A stretch of 7,071 nt of DNA from assembly GCA_964585925.1 (NCBI GenBank), contig CAZPFS010000046.1, positions 1 to 7,071 on the forward strand, read 5' to 3'. The position numbers and the translations under genes were made by a program. The DNA is from JAAZLS01 sp964585925 (GTDB taxonomy: Bacteria > Bacillota > Dethiobacteria > DTU022). Shown here in pieces: positions 1 to 6,207 of the stretch (within the stretch, counting starts at the first letter, position 1; every line of letters begins with the position of its first letter). The notes beneath the pieces were generated by a model. The model had not been told where the DNA came from, searched no databases, and saw only the letters and a list, made by a program, of their open reading frames with translations.

Positions 1-390
1 GGCCTTGACAAAACAGATCCCATAGAAGTAAAGGGGGTCAGGGTGTCCCCCCGGGACGTAGTAACGGCGCTGCTCCCCGAACCCCGCGATCTGGGCGGGA
101 AGATCAAGGGCCACCTTTGTGTAGGCTCTCTGGTAAAAGGAACCAAAGACGGAAAAAAAGTAGAGAAATTCATGTATTCCCTGGAAACCCATGAAGAAGC
201 CTTTGAAAAGACCGGAGCACAGGGCGTTTCCTACCAGACCGGTATTCCAGGTGCGGTTACCGCAGATATGTTTGCTGAAGGTTTGATCAACAAAACCGGC
301 ACCTTCCCCGCAGAAACCATTGATCCGGAGCCGTTTATCGAACGGATCAAAAAATACGGGCTGCATATCTATATTCAAGATCGCAGTTAA
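1..390 (+). CDS. Saccharopine dehydrogenase family protein, C-terminal part (5' end outside window)
   Basis: The reading frame is open from base 1 (first residues GLDKTDPIEVKGVRVSPRDV) to a TAA at 388-390, so about 129 residues of the C-terminal domain are present and the NAD(P)-binding Rossmann part lies upstream of the window. The segments VSPRDVVTALLPEP, HLCVGSLVKGTKDGK and GVSYQTGIPGAVTADMFAEG fit the C-terminal substrate-binding domain of the saccharopine dehydrogenase / carboxynorspermidine synthase family; the TGIP...A...G stretch is typical. Members carry out NAD(P)H-dependent reductive condensation of an amine with an aldehyde or keto acid, in lysine or polyamine metabolism. Which substrate is used cannot be decided from this fragment, so no gene symbol is given. 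An ATG-like restart is not needed; GTG at 43 is merely an internal valine codon. A strong terminator follows 20 bases after the stop, so this gene ends its transcription unit. Confidence 0.8.
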   Translation, partial: GLDKTDPIEVKGVRVSPRDVVTALLPEPRDLGGKIKGHLCVGSLVKGTKDGKKVEKFMYSLETHEEAFEKTGAQGVSYQTGIPGAVTADMFAEGLINKTGTFPAETIDPEPFIERIKKYGLHIYIQDRS

Positions 391-410
391 ATTTGTACAT
401 GGCAGCAGCA

Positions 411-438
411 AAGGCTCGCCCTTGGGGCGGGCCTTTTT
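411..438 (+). terminator. Rho-independent terminator after the saccharopine-dehydrogenase-like gene
   Basis: Bases 411-421 (AAGGCTCGCCC) pair with 425-435 (GGGCGGGCCTT) as an 11-bp stem with one T-G wobble and a 3-base loop, followed by a run of five T (434-438). The stem is GC-rich and lies directly after the stop codon at 390, so it should end the upstream transcript and isolate htpX. Confidence 0.9.
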
Positions 439-458
439 GTTGTACGGGGGGTAATGTT

Positions 459-485
459 TTGAAGGCAATGTGTTATAATTATAAT
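459..485 (+). promoter_or_regulatory. Promoter of htpX (extended -10)
   Basis: TGTTATAAT at 471-479 is a perfect extended -10 element (TGn plus TATAAT). A second TATAAT overlaps at 480-485, with a TTGAAG at 459-464 placed 15 bases upstream as a possible -35. The extended -10 probably does not need a good -35. Transcription would start near 486 and give a leader of about 90 bases. It lies just after the terminator at 411-438, so htpX should be transcribed independently of the upstream gene. Confidence 0.65.
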
Positions 486-521
486 AGGACAAATGCCAAT
501 AGCAGTAACCGGAGAGGCACC

Positions 522-550
522 CCCCTCTGGGCAGTGACCTGCTCCAGGGG
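522..550 (+). promoter_or_regulatory. Hairpin in the htpX 5' leader
   Basis: Three helices stack with small bulges: 522-525 (CCCC) with 547-550, 528-530 (TGG) with 544-546, and 531-534 (GCAG) with 539-542, closing on a TGAC loop. There is no T-run, so it is not a terminator. It sits in the untranslated leader about 30 bases before the htpX start and may affect mRNA stability or translation; that role is only a guess. Confidence 0.3.
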
Positions 551-579
551 CATTCATATATTCTGTAAGGGATGCGGCG

Positions 580-1437
580 ATGAATCAGTTAAAAACCCTA
601 TTGTTGATGGCGGTTCTAACGGTGTTGGTGGTACTGCTGGGAGGCCTCATTGCCGGCGAGCAAGGGTTGATTTATGCCCTGATCATCGCCACAGCTATGA
701 ATATTTTTGCTTACTGGTTCAGCGACCGGGTGGCCATCAGCATGACTCGCTCCCGTCCGCTTTCAGAGGGAGAGGCCCCGGTAGTTTACCGTGCCTTGCG
801 GGAACTGACTCACCATGCCGATATACCCATGCCAAGAGTCTACCTGATGCCCACGGATCAGCCCAATGCCTTTGCCACCGGCCGAAATCCCGACCGGGCG
901 GTAGTGGCAGTTACCTCCGGACTGTTGAATATGCTGGATTATGAGGAGCTCAAAGGAGTGCTGTCCCACGAGCTGGCCCATGTCCGCAACCGGGACATTT
1001 TAATCAGCACCATTGTGGCCGTCATGGCCGGTACGCTGATGTTTGTTTCCCGCCTGGGCATGTGGGGTATGGCCTTCGGAGGCGGGGGCGGACGGAGAAG
1101 AAATGAAAGCGGCGGGGTACTTGCGCTGATCCGGCTGTTGGCCCTGATACTGGCCCCTCTGGCCGCATTGCTGATTCAGATGTCCATCTCCCGAACCCGG
1201 GAATATGGCGCCGATGCTTTGGGTGCCAGAATTTCCAAAAATCCGCAGGGTTTGGCCAGCGCCCTTGAAAAAATGGACCATTATGCCCGCCAGCGGCCCC
1301 TGCTGGAACTGAATGAGGCCGCCTCACATATGTTCATCGTCAATCCGCTTTCGGCCGAAGGTCTGTCCACCCTGTTCAGCACCCACCCGCCGATCCGGGA
1401 AAGAATTTCCCGGCTGAGGCAAATGAACTTGTCATGA
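580..1437 (+). CDS. htpX: Membrane zinc metalloprotease HtpX (peptidase family M48)
   Basis: Predicted 285-residue integral membrane zinc endopeptidase, a size normal for HtpX, which cleaves misfolded or damaged membrane proteins alongside FtsH. The zinc motif HELAH is at residues 130-134 (inside LSHELAHVRNRD), with the likely third ligand Glu208 in REYGAD and a conserved C-terminal FSTHPP at 266-271. Hydrophobic segments lie at about 5-25 and 28-48 before the catalytic domain, and 141-160 and 178-201 after the HExxH, matching the four-helix HtpX layout. A Gly/Arg-rich loop (GGGGGRRR, 167-174) separates the last two. The ATG at 580 is preceded by AAGGG at 567-571, 8 bases away. The gene has its own promoter and is followed by a terminator-like hairpin at 1511-1545. 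All expected catalytic residues are present. Family assignment is firm; HtpX heat-shock control is known elsewhere, but no HrcA or CtsR site is visible here. Confidence 0.95.
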   Translation: MNQLKTLLLMAVLTVLVVLLGGLIAGEQGLIYALIIATAMNIFAYWFSDRVAISMTRSRPLSEGEAPVVYRALRELTHHADIPMPRVYLMPTDQPNAFATGRNPDRAVVAVTSGLLNMLDYEELKGVLSHELAHVRNRDILISTIVAVMAGTLMFVSRLGMWGMAFGGGGGRRRNESGGVLALIRLLALILAPLAALLIQMSISRTREYGADALGARISKNPQGLASALEKMDHYARQRPLLELNEAASHMFIVNPLSAEGLSTLFSTHPPIRERISRLRQMNLS

Positions 1438-1472
1438 GGAGCGGGTCGGCCTGCCTCCAGATACCTGAAATT

Positions 1473-1501
1473 TTGTAATTATACAACCCTGACTGATTAA
1501 T
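1473..1501 (+). promoter_or_regulatory. Weak candidate promoter/operator between htpX and dedA
   Basis: TTGTAA (1473-1478) and ATTAAT (1496-1501) are spaced 17 bases apart and each matches 4 of 6 consensus positions. The -35 region is also half of a perfect inverted repeat TTGTA-ATTA-TACAA at 1473-1486, which could be a repressor site. If used, the start site would be near 1508, just before the hairpin at 1511-1545. This is the best promoter candidate for dedA, but it is weak. Confidence 0.3.
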
Positions 1502-1510
1502 AGTAGTAAT

Positions 1511-1545
1511 AAACCGGAGGGAACGGCATCACCCCCCCGGTTTTG
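1511..1545 (+). terminator. Terminator or leader attenuator between htpX and dedA
   Basis: AAACCGG-AGGG (1511-1521) pairs with CCC-CCCGGTTT (about 1532-1543), giving a 7-bp outer stem and a 3-bp inner stem with one mismatch, followed by a T-run that ends at 1544. It fits an intrinsic terminator for htpX. Only 26 bases separate it from the dedA start, too few for a separate complete promoter, so it may instead be a partial terminator or attenuator in a dedA leader. Confidence 0.6.
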
Positions 1546-1571
1546 TAATATCCTGTTATGAGGTGTGGTAA

Positions 1572-2168
1572 ATGGGAAAGGCCTTGATTGAATATGTAAA
1601 CAATTACGGTGTCTGGGCGGTATTTATATTGGTAGCTCTGGAATACGCCTGCTTCCCCATACCCAGCGAAGTTGTCTTGCCCCTCGCCGGATACTACGCT
1701 TCCGGAGGGCGGTTGGGTTTCCCCGAAATCCTGGTCTTGAGTATACTGGCTGGGCTTGTTGGCAGCAGCCTGCTCTATGCCGCCGGATACTTTGGGGGCC
1801 GGGCCGCGCTGAACCGCATTGCCGGTAAATACCGGGGGGCCCGGAAAGGCCTCCAGGCTGCCGCCACCTGGTTTGATCACTATGGTACAGGTTCAGTATT
1901 GGCCGGGAGGGTTATCCCCCTGGCCCGAACCTATATTTCCCTGGTGGCCGGAACCGCCCGAATGAAATTTGGCCGGTTCCTTTTTTTATCGCTCTTGGGG
2001 ATAACCATCTGGAATCTGGCCCTGGTGGGGCTGGGGTATTATCTGGGTTCCAACTGGGATCGGGTAAATATATTGTACAGCCGCTACAAGATGGCCTTGA
2101 TTCCGGCCGCAGCTATCCTGGGGCTAAGTCTTATCTATAGCCGCCTCAGGAAACAAAAAAGAAGATAA
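1572..2168 (+). CDS. DedA-family integral membrane protein
   Basis: 198-residue polytopic membrane protein of the DedA (VTT/SNARE-associated) family. Members help recycle or flip lipid carriers such as undecaprenyl phosphate, or phosphatidylethanolamine, across the cytoplasmic membrane. Family hallmarks seen: Glu24 and FPIPSEVVLPLAGYYAS (28-44), which forms the re-entrant amphipathic region; WFDHYGTGSVLAGRVIPLAR (100-119), with the RxxPxxR signature at Arg113, Pro116 and Arg119; SLVAGTARM (123-131); and hydrophobic helices at about 55-75, 136-158 and 174-190. The C-terminus is strongly basic (RLRKQKRR). The ATG at 1572 has a GAGGTG ribosome binding site at 1560-1565, 6 bases upstream. No clear intrinsic terminator follows, only a 6-bp stem (2199-2204 with 2213-2218) lacking a T-run in the short gap before the convergent HesB-like gene. 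The family is certain; the transported lipid is unknown. Confidence 0.9.
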   Translation: MGKALIEYVNNYGVWAVFILVALEYACFPIPSEVVLPLAGYYASGGRLGFPEILVLSILAGLVGSSLLYAAGYFGGRAALNRIAGKYRGARKGLQAAATWFDHYGTGSVLAGRVIPLARTYISLVAGTARMKFGRFLFLSLLGITIWNLALVGLGYYLGSNWDRVNILYSRYKMALIPAAAILGLSLIYSRLRKQKRR

Positions 2169-2230
2169 GGAAACAGACAGGCCAGCATTTATTCCACCAT
2201 TTCCCCCTCCATGGAAATAGTCGGCGGCAA

Positions 2231-2545
2231 TCAGCACCCGCTGCAGCCCCCGCAATCGGAGGGGGAGTGCCGATCGGCAATGACAAATTCCCCTGATTCC
2301 TGATGGAAATCGATAATTTTGCTTTCAAGATGAAAAGATATGGACTGATCATAAGCCAGCTTTAAACCATCGACCTCTTTCACTGTGTCTCGCTGATCAT
2401 TAACTGACTCTACCAGAGCCAGCCCAAATTTGGGACCCCCTCAGCCGAAACCGCTGATGGAAAGATGAATATATCCCTTTTCCATCCCTCTCTCCTGCAT
2501 AAACTGTTTGAACTTTTCAACAGCCGGTGCCGTAATATTTAACAT
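2231..2545 (-). CDS. HesB/IscA-like selenoprotein with in-frame UGA (Sec35)
   Basis: Read on the minus strand from ATG (2543-2545), this frame gives 104 residues if the UGA at 2441-2443 is read as selenocysteine. It begins MLNITAPAVEKFKQFMQERG, continues ISGFGUGGPKFGLALVES (30-47), and ends SDCGGCSGC at a TGA at 2231-2233. The N-terminal helix, the SGxGxGGPxFGLALxE segment and the Cys-rich tail (Cys98, Cys101, Cys104) match the HesB/IscA iron-sulfur-carrier fold. Sec35 replaces the first of the conserved cysteines. From general knowledge, HesB-like proteins with Sec at this place are a recognised bacterial selenoprotein family. A strong ribosome binding site GGGAGGG (2552-2558) lies 6 bases before the ATG, and a -10 lies further upstream. 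Homology continues without a break on both sides of the UGA and a SECIS-like hairpin follows it. The alternative is a Cys-to-stop pseudogene, which I think unlikely. The exact role (Fe-S/iron binding or redox) is unknown. Standard gene callers would miss or truncate it. Confidence 0.85.
2404..2443 (-). promoter_or_regulatory. Bacterial SECIS-like element for Sec insertion
   Basis: On the minus strand, 26 bases after the UGA (2443-2441), CTGGCTCT (2422-2415) pairs with AGAGTCAG (2411-2404) as an 8-bp stem with one G-U wobble. The loop is GGU (2414-2412). Bacterial SECIS elements lie within the coding region just after the UGA and carry a G/GU in a small apical loop bound by SelB, as in E. coli fdhF. 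The loop sequence and position fit. The sequence before the stem contains a CCCAAATTTGGG palindrome (2434-2423) that could compete or form a lower helix. Confidence 0.7.
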
Positions 2546-2587
2546 GCAAATCCCTCCCAGTCATGTTTCCAGTCCATCATAGCCATA

Positions 2588-2593
2588 ATTATA
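2588..2593 (-). promoter_or_regulatory. -10 element for the HesB-like selenoprotein gene
   Basis: On the minus strand, a perfect TATAAT (2593-2588) lies about 43 bases before the start codon, giving a leader of roughly 36 bases with the ribosome binding site GGGAGGG. No good -35 is visible at 16-18 bases; the region there reads GGTAAC. The gene therefore probably has its own promoter, divergent from cwlD. Confidence 0.5.
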
Positions 2594-2641
2594 TCTTAAA
2601 CCATTGAACAGTTACCATACCTTTTTTCGGCAACATGGCTG

Positions 2642-2682
2642 TCCCGCGCGCAATAATATTTTTTCCCGCGGGTGAATATAAT
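2642..2682 (+). promoter_or_regulatory. cwlD promoter region with TCCCGCG repeats
   Basis: A perfect TATAAT is at 2677-2682, but no sigma-A-like -35 is found at the proper distance (TAATAT at 2654-2659). Upstream, TCCCGCG occurs twice, at 2642-2648 and 2664-2670, 22 bases apart (about two helical turns); CCCGCG at 2643-2648 is also inverted against CGCGGG at 2667-2672. This could be an operator or a site for an alternative sigma factor. In Bacillus, cwlD is sporulation-controlled (sigma E/G), but I cannot match such a consensus with confidence. Confidence 0.45.
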
Positions 2683-2726
2683 TTAGCATTAAACAGTCGA
2701 GAGATTCGAACGGGAGCACTGATACT

Positions 2727-3494
2727 TTGCACGGCCCAAAGATCAGATTTTTAACCATTCCTCCGGGAACAACCGGAGCGGCCCTGGTAATTTTGCTTCT
2801 GGTCTGGGCGGCATTGACCTGCCTTCCCTCTCCGGCCCGACCGGCAATCAGGCTGGGTTTTCCCCTTCAGGGTGCCGTCGTGGTCATAGATCCGGGGCAC
2901 GGCGGAATTGATTCCGGTGTAACCAGCGGCCGGATCGAGGAAAAAAACATTAATCTGGCGGTAAGCCTTGAACTGGGCCGGTTGCTGGAGCAAGCCGGGG
3001 CGACCGCCATTCTGACCCGCAGCCGGGATGAGGACATCAGCCACCTTTTACCGGAGGAGGCCGACTCCAGGTACCGACGGGACATCAAGGCCCGGGTAAA
3101 AATTATCAACGAAAGCCGGGCCGACCTGTTTATCAGTATCCATATAGATTCTTGTACAGATCCCAGCATTAGGGGAGCGATTGCTTTTTACAATCAGAAA
3201 TATCCCGAAAACAAACTGCTGGCGGAGAGGGTGCAAAGTCACCTCAATCCGGTAGTGAACATTAACCCCCAACCGGGGGAATATGTCCATCAGGATATCA
3301 AAGAGGGAAGCTATTACATCCTCAATGAAGCCCGGGTGCCCGGAATAATCATAGAAATTGCCTTCATGACCAACCCCACCGACCGGGAATTGATCGTTCA
3401 GCACAGCTACCGGATAAAAGTGGCCCAGGCCCTGTTTATGGGAATACTGGAATATGTATATACCCATGATCAGGAGCAGGGACTAGGGCATTAA
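2727..3494 (+). CDS. cwlD: N-acetylmuramoyl-L-alanine amidase, CwlD-type (Amidase_3)
   Basis: 255-residue zinc amidase that cleaves the bond between N-acetylmuramic acid and L-alanine in peptidoglycan. Close relatives named CwlD act in the mother cell during sporulation to help make muramic-delta-lactam in spore cortex, needed for germination. A membrane anchor or signal helix lies at about 17-33. The Amidase_3 domain follows: VVIDPGHGGIDSG (52-64) with zinc ligand His58, ligand Glu72 in EEKNINLAVSLEL, ligand His139 in FISIHIDS, and catalytic Glu210 in IIIEIAFMTNPTD. All catalytic residues are present, and the length is near that of B. subtilis CwlD. The start is TTG at 2727; no ATG is available before the domain, and GGGAG (2712-2716) lies 10 bases upstream. 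Its last 12 bases overlap the convergent vanY-like gene. CwlD is the likely identity; a vegetative AmiC-like role is the alternative. Confidence 0.85.
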   Translation: MHGPKIRFLTIPPGTTGAALVILLLVWAALTCLPSPARPAIRLGFPLQGAVVVIDPGHGGIDSGVTSGRIEEKNINLAVSLELGRLLEQAGATAILTRSRDEDISHLLPEEADSRYRRDIKARVKIINESRADLFISIHIDSCTDPSIRGAIAFYNQKYPENKLLAERVQSHLNPVVNINPQPGEYVHQDIKEGSYYILNEARVPGIIIEIAFMTNPTDRELIVQHSYRIKVAQALFMGILEYVYTHDQEQGLGH

Positions 3495-4343
3495 GGTTAA
3501 CTGCTGGCGGTATCCCAGCAGAAATTCGCAAAGCACTTTCCCCGACTCCTTCCATTCCCGGGCCGCCTCCTCCCCGATATAGCGAAAATGCCACGGTTCA
3601 TAAATATAGCCGGTTACCTCCTCGCTTCCTGGAGGATAGCTCATCACAAAACCAAATTTGTAGGCATGCTCCGCCAGCCACTGTCCCTGGGGGGTATCGG
3701 CAAAGGAGGCATATTTGTCGTCATCCGTTCCGCCGAAATCCACGGTGGTTCCCAACTGATGCTCCGACTGCCCCGGACGGGCGCTGAAGCGGTTGGCCGC
3801 CTCCTCCCCGTGAGCGGAGGCATATTCCTGAAACAGCGTGTTTTGCGTATCATAGCTGCGGTAGGCGGAAATCACCCTTATCTCCAGATCCTCTTCCCGG
3901 GCGGCTTCACAAAGCTCAATCAGGTGGCCGGCGGCCTCCTCCCGCAGAGAATATTTCCATACATGACAGATTTCGTCCGGCAGCGGCACAATATCGTGGG
4001 GGGCATATTTGCCGAGAGTGGTTTGCTTGGTTACCAGGGCCATCAGGTAATCACCATCGGCCACCAGATACATACTTTCCGGATCCAGCGGATTGTGGAC
4101 CGGGTCTGCCTCCGGCGGGGGCGGATCTTCTTCCGGAGGAGTCGGATCGGGCTCTTCCAGCGGTGGGCCCGGATCCTGCTTTTCTTCTCCGCCCGGCCCC
4201 TGGGCCGCATCCGGAAAAAACCGGCCGTAAACAATCAGGTTCCGGAGGCCGGAAAAGGCGACGGCAATCAGCAATATCAGCACTAGCAAGAAAAAAAATC
4301 TTTTAAATCTGGGGCGGGTCTTTGGTCTGTTCCGGTTATTCAA
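3483..4343 (-). CDS. VanY-type D-alanyl-D-alanine carboxypeptidase (peptidase M15B)
   Basis: 286-residue membrane-anchored zinc carboxypeptidase that removes the terminal D-Ala from peptidoglycan stem peptides outside the cell. Residues 14-31 form an N-terminal membrane helix after a basic stretch. Residues 44-85 are a Pro/Glu/Asp-rich linker (PPLEEPDPTPPEEDPPPPEA). The M15B domain then shows SAYRSYDTQ (159-167), SARPGQSEHQLGTTVDF (187-203) with zinc ligands His195 and Asp202, and EPWHFRYIG (249-257) with catalytic Glu249 and ligand His252. All are intact. The start is TTG (4341-4343) with AGAGGT at 4351-4356, 7 bases upstream. The product is more likely a housekeeping or sporulation DD-carboxypeptidase than a vancomycin-resistance factor, as no vanS/R/H/A/X genes are nearby. 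It is convergent with cwlD and shares 12 bases at the ends. Confidence 0.9.
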   Translation of the reverse strand: MNNRNRPKTRPRFKRFFFLLVLILLIAVAFSGLRNLIVYGRFFPDAAQGPGGEEKQDPGPPLEEPDPTPPEEDPPPPEADPVHNPLDPESMYLVADGDYLMALVTKQTTLGKYAPHDIVPLPDEICHVWKYSLREEAAGHLIELCEAAREEDLEIRVISAYRSYDTQNTLFQEYASAHGEEAANRFSARPGQSEHQLGTTVDFGGTDDDKYASFADTPQGQWLAEHAYKFGFVMSYPPGSEEVTGYIYEPWHFRYIGEEAAREWKESGKVLCEFLLGYRQQLTLMP

Positions 4344-4368
4344 TTATTGCACCTCTTATGAGTTGGCC

Positions 4369-4420
4369 GGGGTGGCTGCAACCTTGTTTTTGACTGTGAT
4401 CTATATTTCGACACCACCCC
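4369..4420. repeat. Inverted repeat in the gap before the vanY-like gene
   Basis: GGGGTGG (4369-4375) is inverted against CCACCCC (4414-4420), 38 bases apart. It lies between the end of the glucosidase gene and the vanY-like gene (both minus strand), so it could be part of the vanY promoter or a weak processing or termination structure. On the minus strand TTCCC/GGGAA followed by TTTT (around 4421-4446) gives only a weak 5-bp terminator-like stem. Nothing convincing as a vanY promoter is visible. Confidence 0.25.
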
Positions 4421-4494
4421 AAAATTCCCTTGCCCCGGGGAAAATAGAACCATGCATTCTGGTTTGTCTAAAAACAGCGAAAGTCACCGTAAAT

Positions 4495-6171
4495 CTACTG
4501 TAGCACACACCCCTCGTACGGCTCCATAATGAATGGGGCCGGGATCCCTTCCCCCCGCCGGTCGGGAACGGTGGACAGCAGCATCCGGCAGTATTCGCCG
4601 GTTATCCTCAGGGGGATTTTTTGAGCAGACCCGGAAAAATTCAGTGCTACCAGCACCCTTTGGTCTCCTGCTTCCCGCTGATAGAAGAAACAGCGCTCCT
4701 GAACTCCGGTCAGGAGGTTGAAGCGGCCGCTGGTGAGAGCAGCGGTGTTTTTGCGCAGCCAGATCAATTGTCGGTAAAAATTGAGGAGGGAATCGGGATC
4801 GCTATCCTGAACGGATACGTTTCGCTTTTCCAGCTGTGGCCCCACCGGCAGCCAGGACTCACCCTCCGTAAAGCCGGCCCCCGGAAAGTTCTCCCACTGC
4901 ATGGGGGTTCTGGCCCCATCACGCCCCCGGTAAAGCGGATACCACCTTGTGCCTACCGGATCTTTGAGCCTATGCCGGGGGATCCGTGATTCCCGCATGC
5001 CGATCTCCTCACCGTAATAGATAAAAGGGGTCCCCTTAAGGGTCAACAGCATCAGGGCCAGCAGCCGGGCCCGCCGGTCGCCGGTCTCGCCCCGCCCATA
5101 GCGGCTGATGGCCCGCACCCGGTCATGATTGCTGAGGGTATAGGCCGGCCAGGAACCTTTCGGAAGAAGCCGCTCCCAGCGCTCGATGGCCCGGCAAAAG
5201 GCGGCGGCGCTAAAGCGGCAATCGAGCAGATCAAAATAAAAGTTGAGATGAAGCTGATCGTTGTTCTCTCCGTAGTAGGCCATAACCTGGCGGGGATCCC
5301 CGCTGATTATCTCCCCCACGCTGGTTTTGCCCGGATAGGAGTCCAGCAGCTTGCGGAATTCTTTTAGAATACGGTGGGTTTCCGGCTGATGCTGATTATA
5401 TTTTTTCACCTGCAGCTCGGGAAAGCCGAACAACCGGTAGATATTGGCGGTGAGGGAACGGTCAATAAAGGGCTGGCCTTCACTGACCCGTTCTTTTCGG
5501 AAAAAAGTCGGGTTATCCCGCAGGTGCTCATCTTTGGCGTAAAGGTGGGCCACGTCCAGCCGAAAACCGTCCACCCCCCGCGCCAGCCAGAATTTTATCG
5601 CTTCGAAGATCGCCCTTCGAACCTGCGGATTTGACCAGTTCAGATCCGGCTGCTGTCTCAGAAAGGAGTGCAGATAGTACTGACCGGTTTTCTCCTCCCA
5701 TTGCCAGGCCGAGCCAAAAAAATGATTGCGCCAGTTGTTGGGAGGGCGGTTGCGAGGGCCGCAGCCGTCATGCCAAATATACCAGCCCCGTTTGGGATTA
5801 TCCCGGGAGGAGCGGGATTCTATGAACCAAGGGTGCTGATCTGAGGTGTGGTTGGCCACCAGATCCATGATCACCCGGATACCCCGGCGGTGGGCCTCCC
5901 TTAGCAGGAGGTCAAAATCCTCCATGGTCCCGTAATCAGGATCGATGGCACAGTAGTCGGAGACATCGTACCCAAAATCGTGCTGCGGACTGGGGTAAAC
6001 CGGAGATAACCAGATCGCATCGACCCCCAGGGAGTGCGGCGTCCCATCGTTTAAATAATCAAGCTTGCTGATGATACCGGGCAAATCACCGATACCGTCG
6101 CCGTTGCTATCCTTAAAACTGCGGGGATAGATCTGGTAAAATACCGCCCTTTGCCACCATTCCCTGCACAT
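4495..6171 (-). CDS. GH13 alpha-glucosidase / oligo-1,6-glucosidase
   Basis: About 558-residue cytoplasmic glycoside hydrolase of family GH13 (alpha-amylase clan), acting on short alpha-linked glucose oligosaccharides with retention. Positions here count from a GTG start at 6183. N-terminal WWQRAVFYQIYPRSF (9-23) and DSNGDGIGDL (25-34) are typical of the oligo-1,6-glucosidase group. Catalytic regions: DLVANH (107-112), GFRLDVA (206-212) with nucleophile Asp210, SVGEII (288-293) with acid/base Glu291, and SNHDRVR (351-357) with transition-state stabiliser Asp354. QPDLNW (178-183) and GEEIGM (391-396) are also present. There is no signal peptide. I prefer ATG at 6171 (four codons in): GGGTGA lies 8 bases upstream, whereas the GTG at 6183 has no well-spaced site. 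Ala after the nucleophile Val makes the alpha-1,4 versus alpha-1,6 preference uncertain. No sugar transporter or regulator is adjacent. It lies downstream of the broken ABC locus and has no clear promoter of its own. Confidence 0.88.
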   Translation of the reverse strand: MCREWWQRAVFYQIYPRSFKDSNGDGIGDLPGIISKLDYLNDGTPHSLGVDAIWLSPVYPSPQHDFGYDVSDYCAIDPDYGTMEDFDLLLREAHRRGIRVIMDLVANHTSDQHPWFIESRSSRDNPKRGWYIWHDGCGPRNRPPNNWRNHFFGSAWQWEEKTGQYYLHSFLRQQPDLNWSNPQVRRAIFEAIKFWLARGVDGFRLDVAHLYAKDEHLRDNPTFFRKERVSEGQPFIDRSLTANIYRLFGFPELQVKKYNQHQPETHRILKEFRKLLDSYPGKTSVGEIISGDPRQVMAYYGENNDQLHLNFYFDLLDCRFSAAAFCRAIERWERLLPKGSWPAYTLSNHDRVRAISRYGRGETGDRRARLLALMLLTLKGTPFIYYGEEIGMRESRIPRHRLKDPVGTRWYPLYRGRDGARTPMQWENFPGAGFTEGESWLPVGPQLEKRNVSVQDSDPDSLLNFYRQLIWLRKNTAALTSGRFNLLTGVQERCFFYQREAGDQRVLVALNFSGSAQKIPLRITGEYCRMLLSTVPDRRGEGIPAPFIMEPYEGCVLQ

Positions 6172-6207
6172 GGAGGGTCTCACCCTTTCTTCAGATCGCC
6201 CACCTTT

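Noticed and set aside
393..944. Long open frame on the + strand overlapping the start of htpX
   Set aside because: It runs through the terminator and promoter, has no ribosome binding site, is Cys/Arg/Pro-rich with no family resemblance, and overlaps a certain gene in another frame.
2186..2233. Reading the second UGA (2231-2233) of the HesB-like gene as Sec as well, extending to a TAA at about 2186-2188
   Set aside because: The family normally ends with the Cys-rich tail just before this codon, the extension LPPTISMEGEMVE has no family resemblance, and no SECIS-like loop follows at the right distance.
2146..2352. 68-codon minus-strand frame in the gap after dedA
   Set aside because: It is out of frame with the HesB-like gene that occupies the same bases with clear homology, and it runs into dedA.
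3588..4286. 232-codon frame antisense to the vanY-like gene
   Set aside because: It is the mirror of a GC-rich, intact M15B gene; the translation has no domain and no start signal.
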